Positions 9,182-18,366 of a stretch of 64,000 nucleotides of DNA are shown in pieces. The notes under the pieces are model-generated. The model worked only from the letters and a program-made list of their open reading frames with translations. It was not told where the DNA came from and did no database searches. Made by a program: the position numbers and the translations under genes. Position 1 is the stretch's first letter. The number at the start of each line of letters is the position of its first letter. Origin of the DNA: Scatosoma sp045643825 (GTDB lineage: Bacteria; Bacillota; Clostridia; Christensenellales; Borkfalkiaceae); NCBI GenBank assembly GCA_045643825.1, contig JAZRFV010000086.1:105960-169959 (forward strand). The letters run 5' to 3'.

Positions 9182-10009
9182 ATGTTAGTAAATTTTCAAA
9201 CGATTTTGAAGGATGCAGATGAAAAAGGGTATGCAGTACCCGCATTCAACGTGTACAATATGGAAACGGTCATGGGTGTTATTCAGGCGGCAGAAGAACA
9301 ACGTGCACCTGTAATTATTCAGTTCTATTCCCGTTTGGCAACGACGGGCTTTGTGGATTATCTTGCGCCCATCATTTTAAAGGCAGCGGAAAAGGCAACC
9401 GTTCCCGTATGTATCCATTTGGATCACGGCGCAGGCTTTGAACCTGCGGCTATTGCACTTAAAAACGGTGCAACGGGTATTATGGTAGATTTCTCAAAGC
9501 TTGACATGGATGAAAATATTGCAAACACGAAAAAGGCGGTGGATATTTTATCCGTAATGAATATCGGTGTGGAAGGGGAAATCGGCCACATCGGTGCGGC
9601 TGCGGATGGCGTTCCCACCGATTACACCACGGTAGAAGAAGCGAAAAAATACGTGGAAGGTACGGGCGTAGCGGCTTTGGCGGTTGCTGTTGGTACGGCA
9701 CATGGCAGATATAAGCAAGCACCCGTTTTGCAAATTGAACGCATCAAGGAAATTAAGGACGAGGTAAAAATTCCCCTCGTTTTACACGGTGGTAGCGGTG
9801 TGCCTGACGATCAAATTCAGTTGGCGGTTAAGGCAGGTATCCGTAAAATCAACTTTGGTACCGATCTTTGCTATTCCTTCTTAGACAGCGTGTTTGCTGT
9901 GGATAGAAAAATTTATGCGATTGACTTGTTCATGAAAGAACCTATTGAAGCGGTAAAGAATTTTGCCATTTCGAAAATTCAGCTTCTTGGAGCGAATGAT
10001 AGAGTATGA
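9182..10009 (+). CDS. Class II (zinc) ketose-bisphosphate aldolase, FbaA/IolJ-like
   Basis: 275 residues, ATG three bases after the ETF stop. Zinc and catalytic signatures of class II aldolases are visible: HLDHG near residue 80, EGEIGHIG near 125, GTAHGRY near 175, and VLHGGSGVPD near 202. It would cleave a ketose phosphate to dihydroxyacetone phosphate and an aldehyde. Next to IolB-like and PfkB genes it fits the IolJ step (6-phospho-5-dehydro-2-deoxygluconate aldolase), but FBP or tagatose-type activity is equally compatible. It overlaps the next gene by four bases (ATGA). Confidence 0.92.
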   Translation: MLVNFQTILKDADEKGYAVPAFNVYNMETVMGVIQAAEEQRAPVIIQFYSRLATTGFVDYLAPIILKAAEKATVPVCIHLDHGAGFEPAAIALKNGATGIMVDFSKLDMDENIANTKKAVDILSVMNIGVEGEIGHIGAAADGVPTDYTTVEEAKKYVEGTGVAALAVAVGTAHGRYKQAPVLQIERIKEIKDEVKIPLVLHGGSGVPDDQIQLAVKAGIRKINFGTDLCYSFLDSVFAVDRKIYAIDLFMKEPIEAVKNFAISKIQLLGANDRV

Positions 10010-10890
10010 AAAAGGTCGTAGGGCTTGGTGCGTGCGTGCTGGATACGTTGATTTGCTGTGAAACGTACCCCACGGAGGATAAAAAACAAAAGGCGGAAAG
10101 CATTTTTCTTTCGGGGGGTGGCCCCGTTGGAAACGCCCTCGTGGTAATCCGTAAGCTTGGCGTGGACGCAGAGGTCGTTGGCGGCTTTGGCTCGGATAAT
10201 GCTGGTAAATACCTTTTGGACGATTTCAAAAAGTACGGTGTAGGGGTGGAAAATGCAACGGTTTTGGAAGGTGCGACGTCCTTTACCTCGTATATCGTTT
10301 TGGCGAAGGATAAAGCCAGCCGTACCTGTGTGTTCGATCGTGGCGGTGTTACGGATAACCCTGACAACGTGCAGCTGTCTGCCATTGATACAGCGGATGT
10401 TTTGCACCTTGACGGTAATTATTTAGAATGTGCGATTACCGCGGCAAAATATGCCAAGTCGAAAGGGGTAAAGGTAAGTTTAGACGCAGGCGGTTTGTAT
10501 GCGGGTATTGAACGTCTTTTGCCTTACGTGGATATTTTGATCCCTTCGGCAGAATTTGCCCTTGGTTTGACAGGAAAAACCTCAATAGAGGCAGCCATGT
10601 ACGAGTTGAATGAGAAATATACGCCTGAAATTTTGGTGGTTACGGATGGTAGCAACGGCGGATATTACTGGGAAAACGGCAATGCGGTGCATTATGACAG
10701 CATCAAGGTAAAAGCCGTGGATACCAACGGTGCAGGGGATACCTTCCACGGTGCGTTTATCGCGGCGTATTGCGAGGGGAAATCCACACAGGATTGTTGT
10801 GTGTTTGCAAGTAAGGTTGCCGCTTATAAATGTATGCATACGGGCGCAAGAACGTACGCATTGAGTAAAGAAATTGCGGAAAAATTATGA
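10006..10890 (+). CDS. PfkB/ribokinase-family sugar kinase
   Basis: 294 residues; the start codon overlaps the aldolase stop (ATGA). The N-terminal GGGPVGNALVVIRKLG is the ribokinase substrate-binding glycine pair. The C-terminal VDTNGAGDTFHGAFIA holds the GAGD anion hole and catalytic Asp. The family phosphorylates sugars or keto-deoxy sugar acids with ATP. Coupling to the class II aldolase suggests that it supplies the aldolase substrate, as IolC does for IolJ. Substrate not determinable from sequence. Confidence 0.92.
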   Translation: MKKVVGLGACVLDTLICCETYPTEDKKQKAESIFLSGGGPVGNALVVIRKLGVDAEVVGGFGSDNAGKYLLDDFKKYGVGVENATVLEGATSFTSYIVLAKDKASRTCVFDRGGVTDNPDNVQLSAIDTADVLHLDGNYLECAITAAKYAKSKGVKVSLDAGGLYAGIERLLPYVDILIPSAEFALGLTGKTSIEAAMYELNEKYTPEILVVTDGSNGGYYWENGNAVHYDSIKVKAVDTNGAGDTFHGAFIAAYCEGKSTQDCCVFASKVAAYKCMHTGARTYALSKEIAEKL

Positions 10891-10948
10891 GGTTGCAGAG
10901 ACGCTTTTGGCGGTAAGATAGCGCTGCGGAAAGGAAAGGGCAAAAAGA

Positions 10949-11947
10949 ATGATTAGTTTTTTGGACGTTTTGATAACGGTTATATTTTTATTGCTTTTGG
11001 CTGTGCCGGGCTTTATCTTTGCGAAGACCAAAATGTTTCCCAAAACAGCCAGCGAAACCTTGTCGGTTATCGTGTTGTATGGCTGTCAACCGATTTTGAT
11101 TTTTACAAGTTTCCAAGGCTGCGCATTCAGTTTCGATATTGCGGTAAATATGTTGCTCGTTGCAGGGATTGCGGTGGCGGCGCATTTGATGATGTTTTTG
11201 CTTGTCAAGGTGCTTTTCGCAAAATGGCAGGACGACGATAAGGTCAAGCTCGTCAAATATTTAAGCGTATTTTCCAACTGCGGCTTTATGGGCTTACCCT
11301 TCTTGCAGTCTTTGTTTACGAACAGCGCATTGCAAGCGGAGTTGGTTGTGTATTGCGCGGTGGTGCTTGCCGTATTCAACATTTTAAACTGGACGTTCGG
11401 CGTATATATAATCACGAAAGACAAAACCCAAATTACGACGAAGAAGGTTCTTTTAAACCCCGTTATTCTTGCGGTAATCGTCAGCCTTGCTTTATTCCTT
11501 GCTTTGCAAAAGCCGCTTGTGGATTTTACAACCGCAGGGACGGTAGGGTATAAGCTTGTTACAAAGCTGATGTCCTCGTTGCAATTTTTATCGAATATGG
11601 TTACCCCGCTTTCGATGTTTGTGATCGGCATTCGCTTGGCGAATATCGAGTGGAAACAGCTGTTAACGGACAAGTGGGCATACATCGCTACGTCGGTAAA
11701 GCTGGTAGCCATGTCCTTGTTGACGATGTTTTTGGTGGCGTTTTTACCGATTGACAGCACGATAAAATACACGGTATTTTTCTTGCTTTCCATGCCTTGC
11801 GCAACGAGTGGGGCAATGATGGCTGTACAGTTTGGCAAGGATAGTGATTTCGCATCGATCGGTGTGGTATTATCTACGATATGTTCGGTGGTAACGTTGC
11901 CCTTGATGTACTTGTTTATGAACACAGTTTTGGGCGTTGCAATTTAA
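10949..11947 (+). CDS. AEC (auxin efflux carrier) family membrane transporter
   Basis: 332 residues with about ten hydrophobic segments in two halves, starting ISFLDVLITVIFLLLLAVPG. Family hallmarks are the CGFMGLPF segment near residue 112 and the second-half segment near residue 285 (SMPCATSGAMMA). AEC carriers move organic acids such as malate or malonate across the cytoplasmic membrane. In this operon it may export an acidic end-product of the catabolic pathway or import the substrate; direction is inference. A 58-base gap precedes it, with ribosome site GGAAAGG. Confidence 0.88.
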   Translation: MISFLDVLITVIFLLLLAVPGFIFAKTKMFPKTASETLSVIVLYGCQPILIFTSFQGCAFSFDIAVNMLLVAGIAVAAHLMMFLLVKVLFAKWQDDDKVKLVKYLSVFSNCGFMGLPFLQSLFTNSALQAELVVYCAVVLAVFNILNWTFGVYIITKDKTQITTKKVLLNPVILAVIVSLALFLALQKPLVDFTTAGTVGYKLVTKLMSSLQFLSNMVTPLSMFVIGIRLANIEWKQLLTDKWAYIATSVKLVAMSLLTMFLVAFLPIDSTIKYTVFFLLSMPCATSGAMMAVQFGKDSDFASIGVVLSTICSVVTLPLMYLFMNTVLGVAI

Positions 11948-11965
11948 TGTATATGAGGTGAGAAA

Positions 11966-12637
11966 ATGGCGAAAAAATCAATCACGTTTAGCTTTGACGA
12001 TGGGGTGAGAGAGGATCGCCCTTTGGTGGAGCTGTTTAATAAATACGGGATGAAATGCACCTTCAACCTGAACACGGGCCTGGCAAATGAAAAATGCCGT
12101 TGGGTGTATAAGGGTGTGGACGTTATCCACATGAATAAGGCGGATATGCTCGATTTGTACAAGGGGCACGAGGTGGCGGTACATACCTTGACGCATCCGT
12201 TTTTGGAAAAATTAGACGAAGAAAGAATTTATAAAGAGGTTTTCGAGGATAAACGCAATCTTGAAGATTGGTACGGGGAAGAAGTGGTCGGTATGGCGTA
12301 TCCCTACGGAACGTACGATGATAGAGTGTTGGAAATTTTAAAGCGTTGCGGTATTCAATATGCGCGTACGACGAAAACGACGCCCGAGTTTACCCCGCAG
12401 AGCGATTTACTGCAATTCAAGACTTCGTGCTGTTTCACTAGCCCTGATTTGTATTCGATCATCGACCGTTTTGCGGAAAGTGAGAGTGATGAAAAGCAGG
12501 TGCTTTACATTTGGGGGCACAGCTATCAGCTTGGCGTGGATATGTCGTGGGAAGCCTTTGAAGAGGTTTGTAAAAAGCTGACGGCAATCGAAGGCGTAGT
12601 GTTTGAAACCAACAAGGATGCGCTGTTAAAAAATTGA
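11966..12637 (+). CDS. Polysaccharide deacetylase-like (NodB/CE4) protein, cytoplasmic
   Basis: 223 residues, ATG after GAGGTGAG. The NodB motif 1 is SFDDGVRED (two metal/catalytic Asp) and motif 2 is HTLTHP, the H-x3-H metal pair. MAYPYGTYDD is motif 3. No signal peptide or membrane segment, so it acts inside the cell, probably on an imported acetylated or N-acyl sugar rather than on peptidoglycan. It shares its opening pattern with two further copies in the window (14824 and 57701). The substrate is unknown. Confidence 0.87.
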   Translation: MAKKSITFSFDDGVREDRPLVELFNKYGMKCTFNLNTGLANEKCRWVYKGVDVIHMNKADMLDLYKGHEVAVHTLTHPFLEKLDEERIYKEVFEDKRNLEDWYGEEVVGMAYPYGTYDDRVLEILKRCGIQYARTTKTTPEFTPQSDLLQFKTSCCFTSPDLYSIIDRFAESESDEKQVLYIWGHSYQLGVDMSWEAFEEVCKKLTAIEGVVFETNKDALLKN

Positions 12638-12658
12638 CGATAGACGGAGTAAAAAAGT

Positions 12659-13975
12659 ATGGACGTTATCTTACATGCCGTAGGTGAAAATTGTACGGCG
12701 ACAATTCAAAAAGCGATTGACGATTGTTATTTGAGCGGCGGCGGTAAAATTGTTTTGGAAAAGGGTTTGTACGAAATCGGCAGTATTCGTTTGCGTTCAA
12801 ACTGTACCCTTTATTTGAAAGAGGGGGTAACCTTGAAAGGCGTGCGTGAAACGTCGGCTTACAATATCTTGGACAACGACATGGTAGAGCCAGTCGCAGA
12901 GGAATACAAAACGGACGTTCTTTGGACGCCTCCGCACGTTAGAAAAACCTTTGACCACATGGCCAAGGCGGCAAGCTCTTGGAATAATGCTTTAATCCGT
13001 ATTTTATGTGCACGTAACGTGGCGATTGTGGCAGAAAAAGGAGCGGTGATTGACGGCTCTGATCCGTATGATCCCGTAGGGGAGGAATATTACCGCGGCC
13101 CGCACGGAATTGCTTACCACCATTCTGAAAATATCCGTTTTGAGGGGTATTTAATTCGCAATACGGGCAATTGGGCACATATCGGGTATAAATCCCAAAA
13201 CATTCGCTATAAAAACATCGTGGTGCAGGGTGGACATGATGGTATCCACAATTCCTCTTGCGATGATTACGTTATTGAGGATTGCGAGTTTTATACGGGC
13301 GACGATTGCGTTGCGGGGTTTGACAACTACAACGTAGTTGTAAGAAATTGTATATTAAATTCGGCGTGCAGCGGTATGCGTTTTGGCGGCGCGGACGTTT
13401 TGGTGGAAAATTGCCGTTTTTACGGCCCTGCACAGTATGTATTCCGCGGAGCAATGCCCTTGGCGGATAAAATTGCAGGGAAACCTTCCCCTCGGGTGAA
13501 CGGCGGTAAGATGTTGGCACTTTTCACCTATTATTCCGACTTTTCTTTGAACGTACGCCGATTGCCGAAAAATATCGTAATCCGCAATTGTACGGCGGAA
13601 AATTGCGCAAGATTTTTACATTTTGACTTCACGGGTACACATACTTGGCAAAAGAATAAGCCCTTGACGGAGATTACCTTTGATAACATTCAGGCAAAAG
13701 GTATTTCCTTGCCGTTCAACGCATACGGCAGCGCGGAAAATCCCTTGACGCTTCGTGTAAAAAATTGTGATATTCAGTATTCAGCGGCAACCGATTGTGC
13801 CATCCGTTCGGGCAACTTTGCCTTGATCGACGTGGAAAATACTCGTTTTGAAAACGTGACGGATGCTCTTGTAAAAGGGTATGGTGGCGAAGGGGAAATC
13901 CGTGCGGAAGGGGTAAACGGTGTAACTCGTTTGCTCCATAAGGTGGATGAAAAATTCGTCAGCGATAACATTTAA
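12659..13975 (+). CDS. GH28-like right-handed beta-helix glycosidase, no signal peptide
   Basis: 438 residues. The N-terminus matches the pectate-lyase/polygalacturonase opening (AIDDCYLSGGGKIVLEKG, then a strand ladder). The active-site region HDGIHNSS...FYTGDDCVA supplies the aspartates typical of GH28, while the usual GHG motif is replaced by ACSGMRFGG. There is no signal peptide, so it probably hydrolyses imported oligosaccharides such as galacturonides or rhamnogalacturonides. It sits between a NodB deacetylase and an MBL hydrolase in the same operon. Catalytic activity is probable but not certain because of the missing GHG. Confidence 0.8.
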   Translation: MDVILHAVGENCTATIQKAIDDCYLSGGGKIVLEKGLYEIGSIRLRSNCTLYLKEGVTLKGVRETSAYNILDNDMVEPVAEEYKTDVLWTPPHVRKTFDHMAKAASSWNNALIRILCARNVAIVAEKGAVIDGSDPYDPVGEEYYRGPHGIAYHHSENIRFEGYLIRNTGNWAHIGYKSQNIRYKNIVVQGGHDGIHNSSCDDYVIEDCEFYTGDDCVAGFDNYNVVVRNCILNSACSGMRFGGADVLVENCRFYGPAQYVFRGAMPLADKIAGKPSPRVNGGKMLALFTYYSDFSLNVRRLPKNIVIRNCTAENCARFLHFDFTGTHTWQKNKPLTEITFDNIQAKGISLPFNAYGSAENPLTLRVKNCDIQYSAATDCAIRSGNFALIDVENTRFENVTDALVKGYGGEGEIRAEGVNGVTRLLHKVDEKFVSDNI

Positions 13976-14019
13976 TCGGTCTATTTTCGTAACAGATTTT
14001 TAGAGATAAGAGGTGTACT

Positions 14020-14820
14020 ATGGTACAAAAACAAGACTTGTTTCCTCCCGTAAATATGTTTGGGAATTTATACTTCGTAGGGACAAAGCCTGCATCGACG
14101 CACGTGGTGGATACGGGCGATGGTTTGATGGTGTTTGATACGGGCTATCAACATTCCTTGTACGTAGTCATTGACAACATCTACCGTATGGGGTTAAAAG
14201 TAGCGGACATAAAGTACATTTTTTTGACTCACGGGCATATCGACCATCTTGGCGGGGCAAGGGCCTTGCGCGATTTGACAGGGGCAAAAATTGCCCTTGG
14301 GGAGGCGGATAGACAGTATGCCAACGGGGATTTGGATTTGACCTATGCCAAAGAGCTGGGGATGACCTATAAGGAAACATTCGAGCCGGATATTTTATTG
14401 CACGACGGGGATGAAATCACCCTTGGCAACACGACGGTGCGTGCGGTGGCAACACCTGGGCATACCCCTGGTGCGATGTCCTTTTTCTTCGATGTAACGG
14501 ACGGGAAGGATACTTTCCGTGCGGGGTTGCACGGCGGTATGGGGATTAATACCATGGCGAAAGCCTTTTTGGATAAGTACGGTCTGCCTTATTCGGTGCG
14601 GGAGGATTTCGTTAAAGCCATGCACCGCTTGAACGAGGAAAAGGTGGATATTTTCCTTGGTAATCACATGCAGCATAATAAGACGGAAAGCAAGGCAAAG
14701 CTGTTGCAGGAGGGCAATAAATACGCCTACGTTGACGAGAGCGAGTGGAAGCCCTATAACTTATGGTGTATTGATAACTTAAACGCGATGATTGCGCGTG
14801 AAAATACGGAAAACAAGTAA
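14020..14820 (+). CDS. Metallo-beta-lactamase-fold hydrolase
   Basis: 266 residues, ATG after AGAGGTG. The dinuclear metal motif H71-G-H73-I-D75-H76 is intact, with a later TPGHTPG histidine and an LGNHMQHN segment near the C-terminus. Members hydrolyse lactones, thioesters, phosphoesters or other bonds. In a sugar-acid operon a lactonase role would be sensible; this is inference. No signal peptide. The next gene begins three bases after its stop. Confidence 0.88.
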   Translation: MVQKQDLFPPVNMFGNLYFVGTKPASTHVVDTGDGLMVFDTGYQHSLYVVIDNIYRMGLKVADIKYIFLTHGHIDHLGGARALRDLTGAKIALGEADRQYANGDLDLTYAKELGMTYKETFEPDILLHDGDEITLGNTTVRAVATPGHTPGAMSFFFDVTDGKDTFRAGLHGGMGINTMAKAFLDKYGLPYSVREDFVKAMHRLNEEKVDIFLGNHMQHNKTESKAKLLQEGNKYAYVDESEWKPYNLWCIDNLNAMIARENTENK

Positions 14821-14823
14821 ACG

Positions 14824-15543
14824 ATGATGAAGATAAACAAGTGTATAACGTTCAGCTTCGACGATGGGGTAAGGCAAGATAAACGTCTTGTCGAGCTTTT
14901 CAATAAGTACGGATTAAAGGGGACGTTTAACCTCAATTCTTCCTTTCTTGGTTTAAAAGGGGGCAGAGAGGTAAACGGGAAATTCCTGGATAATTCTAAG
15001 GTTTATCCCAGCGAAGTAAAAGAGATATATGTCGGGCACGAAGTGGCGGTGCATACCTTGACACACCCCAATTTGACGTGCGAGGACGAAGAAACGGTGA
15101 TTTATCAGGTGGAAGAAGATAGAAAGCAGCTTTCCCGCTTGGTCGGTTACGAAGTAAAAGGCATGGCGTACCCCTGCGGTGGCGTAAATAACGACGATAG
15201 AACCGCGGCGATTTTGCAAAAAAGTACGGGGGTGGAATATGCCCGTACCATCAATTCGACGTTGTCCTTTCAGTTGCCGAAAAATCCTTATCGCTGGCAT
15301 CCTACGGTGTATGCACGCGATTATAAAAACACGTTTGCGTTGGCGGAACAGTTTCTCGCCTTGGAAACGGAGGAGCCGCAAATCTTTTTCGTGTGGGGAC
15401 ATGCGCACGAGTTTGATATTTTGGACGATATGACGTGGGAAAACGTGGAAAAGCTGTGCCAAATGATTAGCGGTCGAAAGGACGTGCTTTACGCAACTAA
15501 TCAAGAGGCTTTGGCTTGGATAAGAGGTACAAAAACTCTTTAA
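14824..15543 (+). CDS. Polysaccharide deacetylase-like (NodB/CE4) protein, cytoplasmic
   Basis: 239 residues. Motif 1 is SFDDGVRQD, motif 2 HTLTHP, motif 3 MAYPCGGVNNDDR. No export signal. It is closer in pattern to the copy at 57701 than to the one at 11966: both contain PCGGVNND and a C-terminal ILY/FFVWGHAHEFD-like segment. It is the last gene of block A. It may deacetylate an intracellular acetyl-sugar that arises from the glycan degraded by the cluster. Substrate unknown. Confidence 0.87.
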   Translation: MMKINKCITFSFDDGVRQDKRLVELFNKYGLKGTFNLNSSFLGLKGGREVNGKFLDNSKVYPSEVKEIYVGHEVAVHTLTHPNLTCEDEETVIYQVEEDRKQLSRLVGYEVKGMAYPCGGVNNDDRTAAILQKSTGVEYARTINSTLSFQLPKNPYRWHPTVYARDYKNTFALAEQFLALETEEPQIFFVWGHAHEFDILDDMTWENVEKLCQMISGRKDVLYATNQEALAWIRGTKTL

Positions 15544-15658
15544 AAAAGCTGGAATTTTGTCCAAGTGCAACATTTTTTATAATAATTGTATCGACTTTCA
15601 CCGTTAAAATTATCCAAAATTGGGTTACTTTTTCAATATAACATGTTCATAATTCGTA

Positions 15659-15728
15659 TTGTCTTGAAAGAAGTAATTATGTTATAATTATATTGCTAAA
15701 ATTGTGGGGCTATCTCTTGGGGGATAGC
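15659..15728 (+). promoter_or_regulatory. Sigma-A promoter and leader hairpin ahead of the GH2 operon
   Basis: TTGTCT (15659-15664), an 18-base spacer and a perfect TATAAT (15683-15688) lie in the 197-base gap between blocks A and B. A GCTATCTC/GGGATAGC hairpin (15709-15728) follows and ends 12 bases before the GH2 start. The hairpin could be a regulator-binding or RNA-stabilising element. The rest of the gap is AT-rich with no obvious terminator for block A. Confidence 0.65.
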
Positions 15729-15740
15729 AATAGGTGATTT

Positions 15741-18302
15741 ATGGTACATCAAAAAGAGTATGCAACGTTAAAAAGAATTGGGGTGGAAAGGCCGAGAAGT
15801 TACTACGTGCCCTTTGCACAAAACCAAAAATTTGCATATAAGCATAAAATTGTAGACAGAAAAGCAAGCGAACGGTTTATTTCCTTGGACGGCAAATGGC
15901 TGATTAAGGAGCATAAGGATATCGATTCCGTTTATTTGGATGAAAAGCTGACGAAGAAAATCAACGTACCCTCGTGTGTACAGCTGATGGGGTATGATCA
16001 AATTCAATACATAAACGCAAGATATCCTTTCCCGTTTAGACCGCCGTTTGTACCGAGTGAAAATCCTACATACCATTACCGTAAGAGCTTTGACATAAAG
16101 CCTGGCGAGTGGAAGTATTACTTAAATTTCGAAGGGGTTGACAGTGCGTTTTATGTGTACGTAAACGGCACCTTTGTAGGGTACAGCCAAATTTCTCATT
16201 CGACCAGCGAGTTTGACGTAACACCGCACGTGAAAGAAGGCAAAAACACCTTGGACGTCGTTGTGTTAAAATGGTGTGCATCCTCCTATCTCGAATGTCA
16301 GGATAAATTCCGCTACACGGGTATTTTCCGTAGCGTATATTTGTTAAAACGCCCCAAGGAGCATATTTCCGATTTCAAAATTGAAACGGCAATAGAGGGG
16401 ACGGACGGTGTGATTTCCGTTCGGAACGACAGCATGGTAGATATCGTCGTTTCCTACAAAAAGGAAATGCAAACGGCAATGCCTGGGGAAACCGTTCGTT
16501 TCGTGATAAAAAATGCAACGCTTTGGACGGCGGAAAATCCCCACCTGTATGACGTCGTACTGTCAGCGAATGGGGAAAAGATTTTGCAACGTGTCGGCAT
16601 CCGTACCTCTGCAATCGTGGATGGGGTTTACCAAATCAACGGCCAGCATATCAAACTGAAGGGTGTAAATTATCACGAAAGCAATCCCAAAACGGGTGCA
16701 ACGGTAACGGTGGAAGATACGCTTCGCGACTTAAAACTGATGAAATGGGCAAACGTGAACGCAATCCGTACCTCCCATTATCCCGACATGCCAGAATTTT
16801 ATGACTTGTGTGACGTGTATGGCTTCTACGTAATGGACGAAGCGGACGTGGAAACGCATGGGGTAACGGCGTGTCAGGGCGGTTACAAATTCGACATTTG
16901 GCAGGATTTTGCAAACAACGGCATCTTTGATAAAGGGGTGACGGATAGAGAAATTACCTTGTACGAACGGGATAAAAACCGCACCTGCGTTATGATTTGG
17001 TCGTTGGGAAATGAAAGCAGTTACGGTAAAATGTTTTACGAGGGTGCGGATTATTTGAAGGCCCATGACAGCCGTCCGATTCATTACGAAAATCTTTGCT
17101 CGATGGCAGATAAAAAAGACTATTACACGAAACGCATTGATATTGCCAGCCGTATGTATGCACCGCTTACCTTCTTCGAGGAATTCCTTGCGGATAAAAA
17201 GGAAAAGCGTCCTTATCTCTTGTGCGAATATTCCCATTCGATGGGGAATAGCTGCGGTGATTTGCAGGATTACTGGGATATCATTCACACGAACGAGCGC
17301 TTTATGGGTGCCTTCGTTTGGGAGTGGTGCGACCATGCGATAGAGACGAAAAAAGGCTTTTTGTATGGCGGTGATTTTGGGGAAACGGAACACGACGGCA
17401 ATTTCTGCGTGGATGGTTTGGTTTCACCGGATAGAAAGATTAAGAGCAATCTGTACGAGGTGAAGGCGGTTTATGAAGACAAGCCTCGCCAGGATGCGGT
17501 TGAACCGCCGAAGGCATTGCCTCACGTACCCACGGACAAGCCGATTTCGTTCGAGCTGGACGATGCGGGACGACTTACCTCGCTGGGGCGTGTTCGTTTC
17601 AACTCTGCCATGGGTATCAACGTAGAGCGTGCCTATATCGACAACGATCGTTTTTTAAATGCATGGCGCGGATACGAAAAATTAAAACAAACGACCTATG
17701 AAAAGGAAGTAAAGGGCAACACCGTAAGGTTTGTTGGCGGGATGTTGAAAAACTGCCAAGCGCCGATTATGGAATACGAATTGACGTACACCTTCTTCAA
17801 TAATGGTGTAGACGTGGCGCTTTCGTATAAGGTGGCGGATTTTGTTTCATATCTTCCCCGTATCGGTTTTGAATTTGCGATGCCCACATCGGCACAGGAG
17901 TTTGAATATACAGGGTACGGGCCGTATGAAAGCTATGTGGATAAACATCGTGCAAGCGATTACGGAACGTATAAATCCACGGCGAAGAAAGAATATTTCC
18001 CTTGGATTAAACCGCAGGAAACGGGTAGCCATTACGGCACGACGAAATTAAGCCTTGCAAACGGTATCACCGTAACGGCGGATAAAGCGCTTTCGTTTAG
18101 CGTATTGCCCTATTCGACGAGCCAAATCAAATCGGCTGCACACGACTTCGAGCTGCCGAAAATCGATGGCACCTACGTCAATATCGACCTTGCAATGAGC
18201 GGGATCGGTACGGCGTCTTGCGGGCCGGAATTAAAAGAGGAATACCGCGCACCAAAAGAAGGGAAGATAACCTTCCGTTTGCAGATGGGTGCGAAGAAAT
18301 AA
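15741..18302 (+). CDS. Glycoside hydrolase family 2 beta-galactosidase-like, intracellular
   Basis: 853 residues, first gene of block B. Order: N-terminal jelly roll (from FISLDGKWLIKEH), Ig-like domain, TIM barrel, and a C-terminal beta-sandwich resembling the LacZ small-chain domain (TGYGPYESYVDKH). The acid/base glutamate is E425 in MIWSLGNES. The nucleophile is E496 in LLCEYSHSMGNS. No signal peptide, so it cleaves imported beta-linked galactosides or related sugars. Gene context (GH36 alpha-galactosidase, GH3, sugar ABC importer) supports a galactose-containing glycan. Beta-glucuronidase or beta-mannosidase activity cannot be excluded, but the barrel pattern is that of beta-galactosidases. 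Confidence 0.92.
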   Translation: MVHQKEYATLKRIGVERPRSYYVPFAQNQKFAYKHKIVDRKASERFISLDGKWLIKEHKDIDSVYLDEKLTKKINVPSCVQLMGYDQIQYINARYPFPFRPPFVPSENPTYHYRKSFDIKPGEWKYYLNFEGVDSAFYVYVNGTFVGYSQISHSTSEFDVTPHVKEGKNTLDVVVLKWCASSYLECQDKFRYTGIFRSVYLLKRPKEHISDFKIETAIEGTDGVISVRNDSMVDIVVSYKKEMQTAMPGETVRFVIKNATLWTAENPHLYDVVLSANGEKILQRVGIRTSAIVDGVYQINGQHIKLKGVNYHESNPKTGATVTVEDTLRDLKLMKWANVNAIRTSHYPDMPEFYDLCDVYGFYVMDEADVETHGVTACQGGYKFDIWQDFANNGIFDKGVTDREITLYERDKNRTCVMIWSLGNESSYGKMFYEGADYLKAHDSRPIHYENLCSMADKKDYYTKRIDIASRMYAPLTFFEEFLADKKEKRPYLLCEYSHSMGNSCGDLQDYWDIIHTNERFMGAFVWEWCDHAIETKKGFLYGGDFGETEHDGNFCVDGLVSPDRKIKSNLYEVKAVYEDKPRQDAVEPPKALPHVPTDKPISFELDDAGRLTSLGRVRFNSAMGINVERAYIDNDRFLNAWRGYEKLKQTTYEKEVKGNTVRFVGGMLKNCQAPIMEYELTYTFFNNGVDVALSYKVADFVSYLPRIGFEFAMPTSAQEFEYTGYGPYESYVDKHRASDYGTYKSTAKKEYFPWIKPQETGSHYGTTKLSLANGITVTADKALSFSVLPYSTSQIKSAAHDFELPKIDGTYVNIDLAMSGIGTASCGPELKEEYRAPKEGKITFRLQMGAKK

Positions 18303-18366
18303 ACGCTTTTGTGAGGCGTAAGGTAGCGATTTTACACAAGAAAATATTTTCTAATAGGGAGTACGG

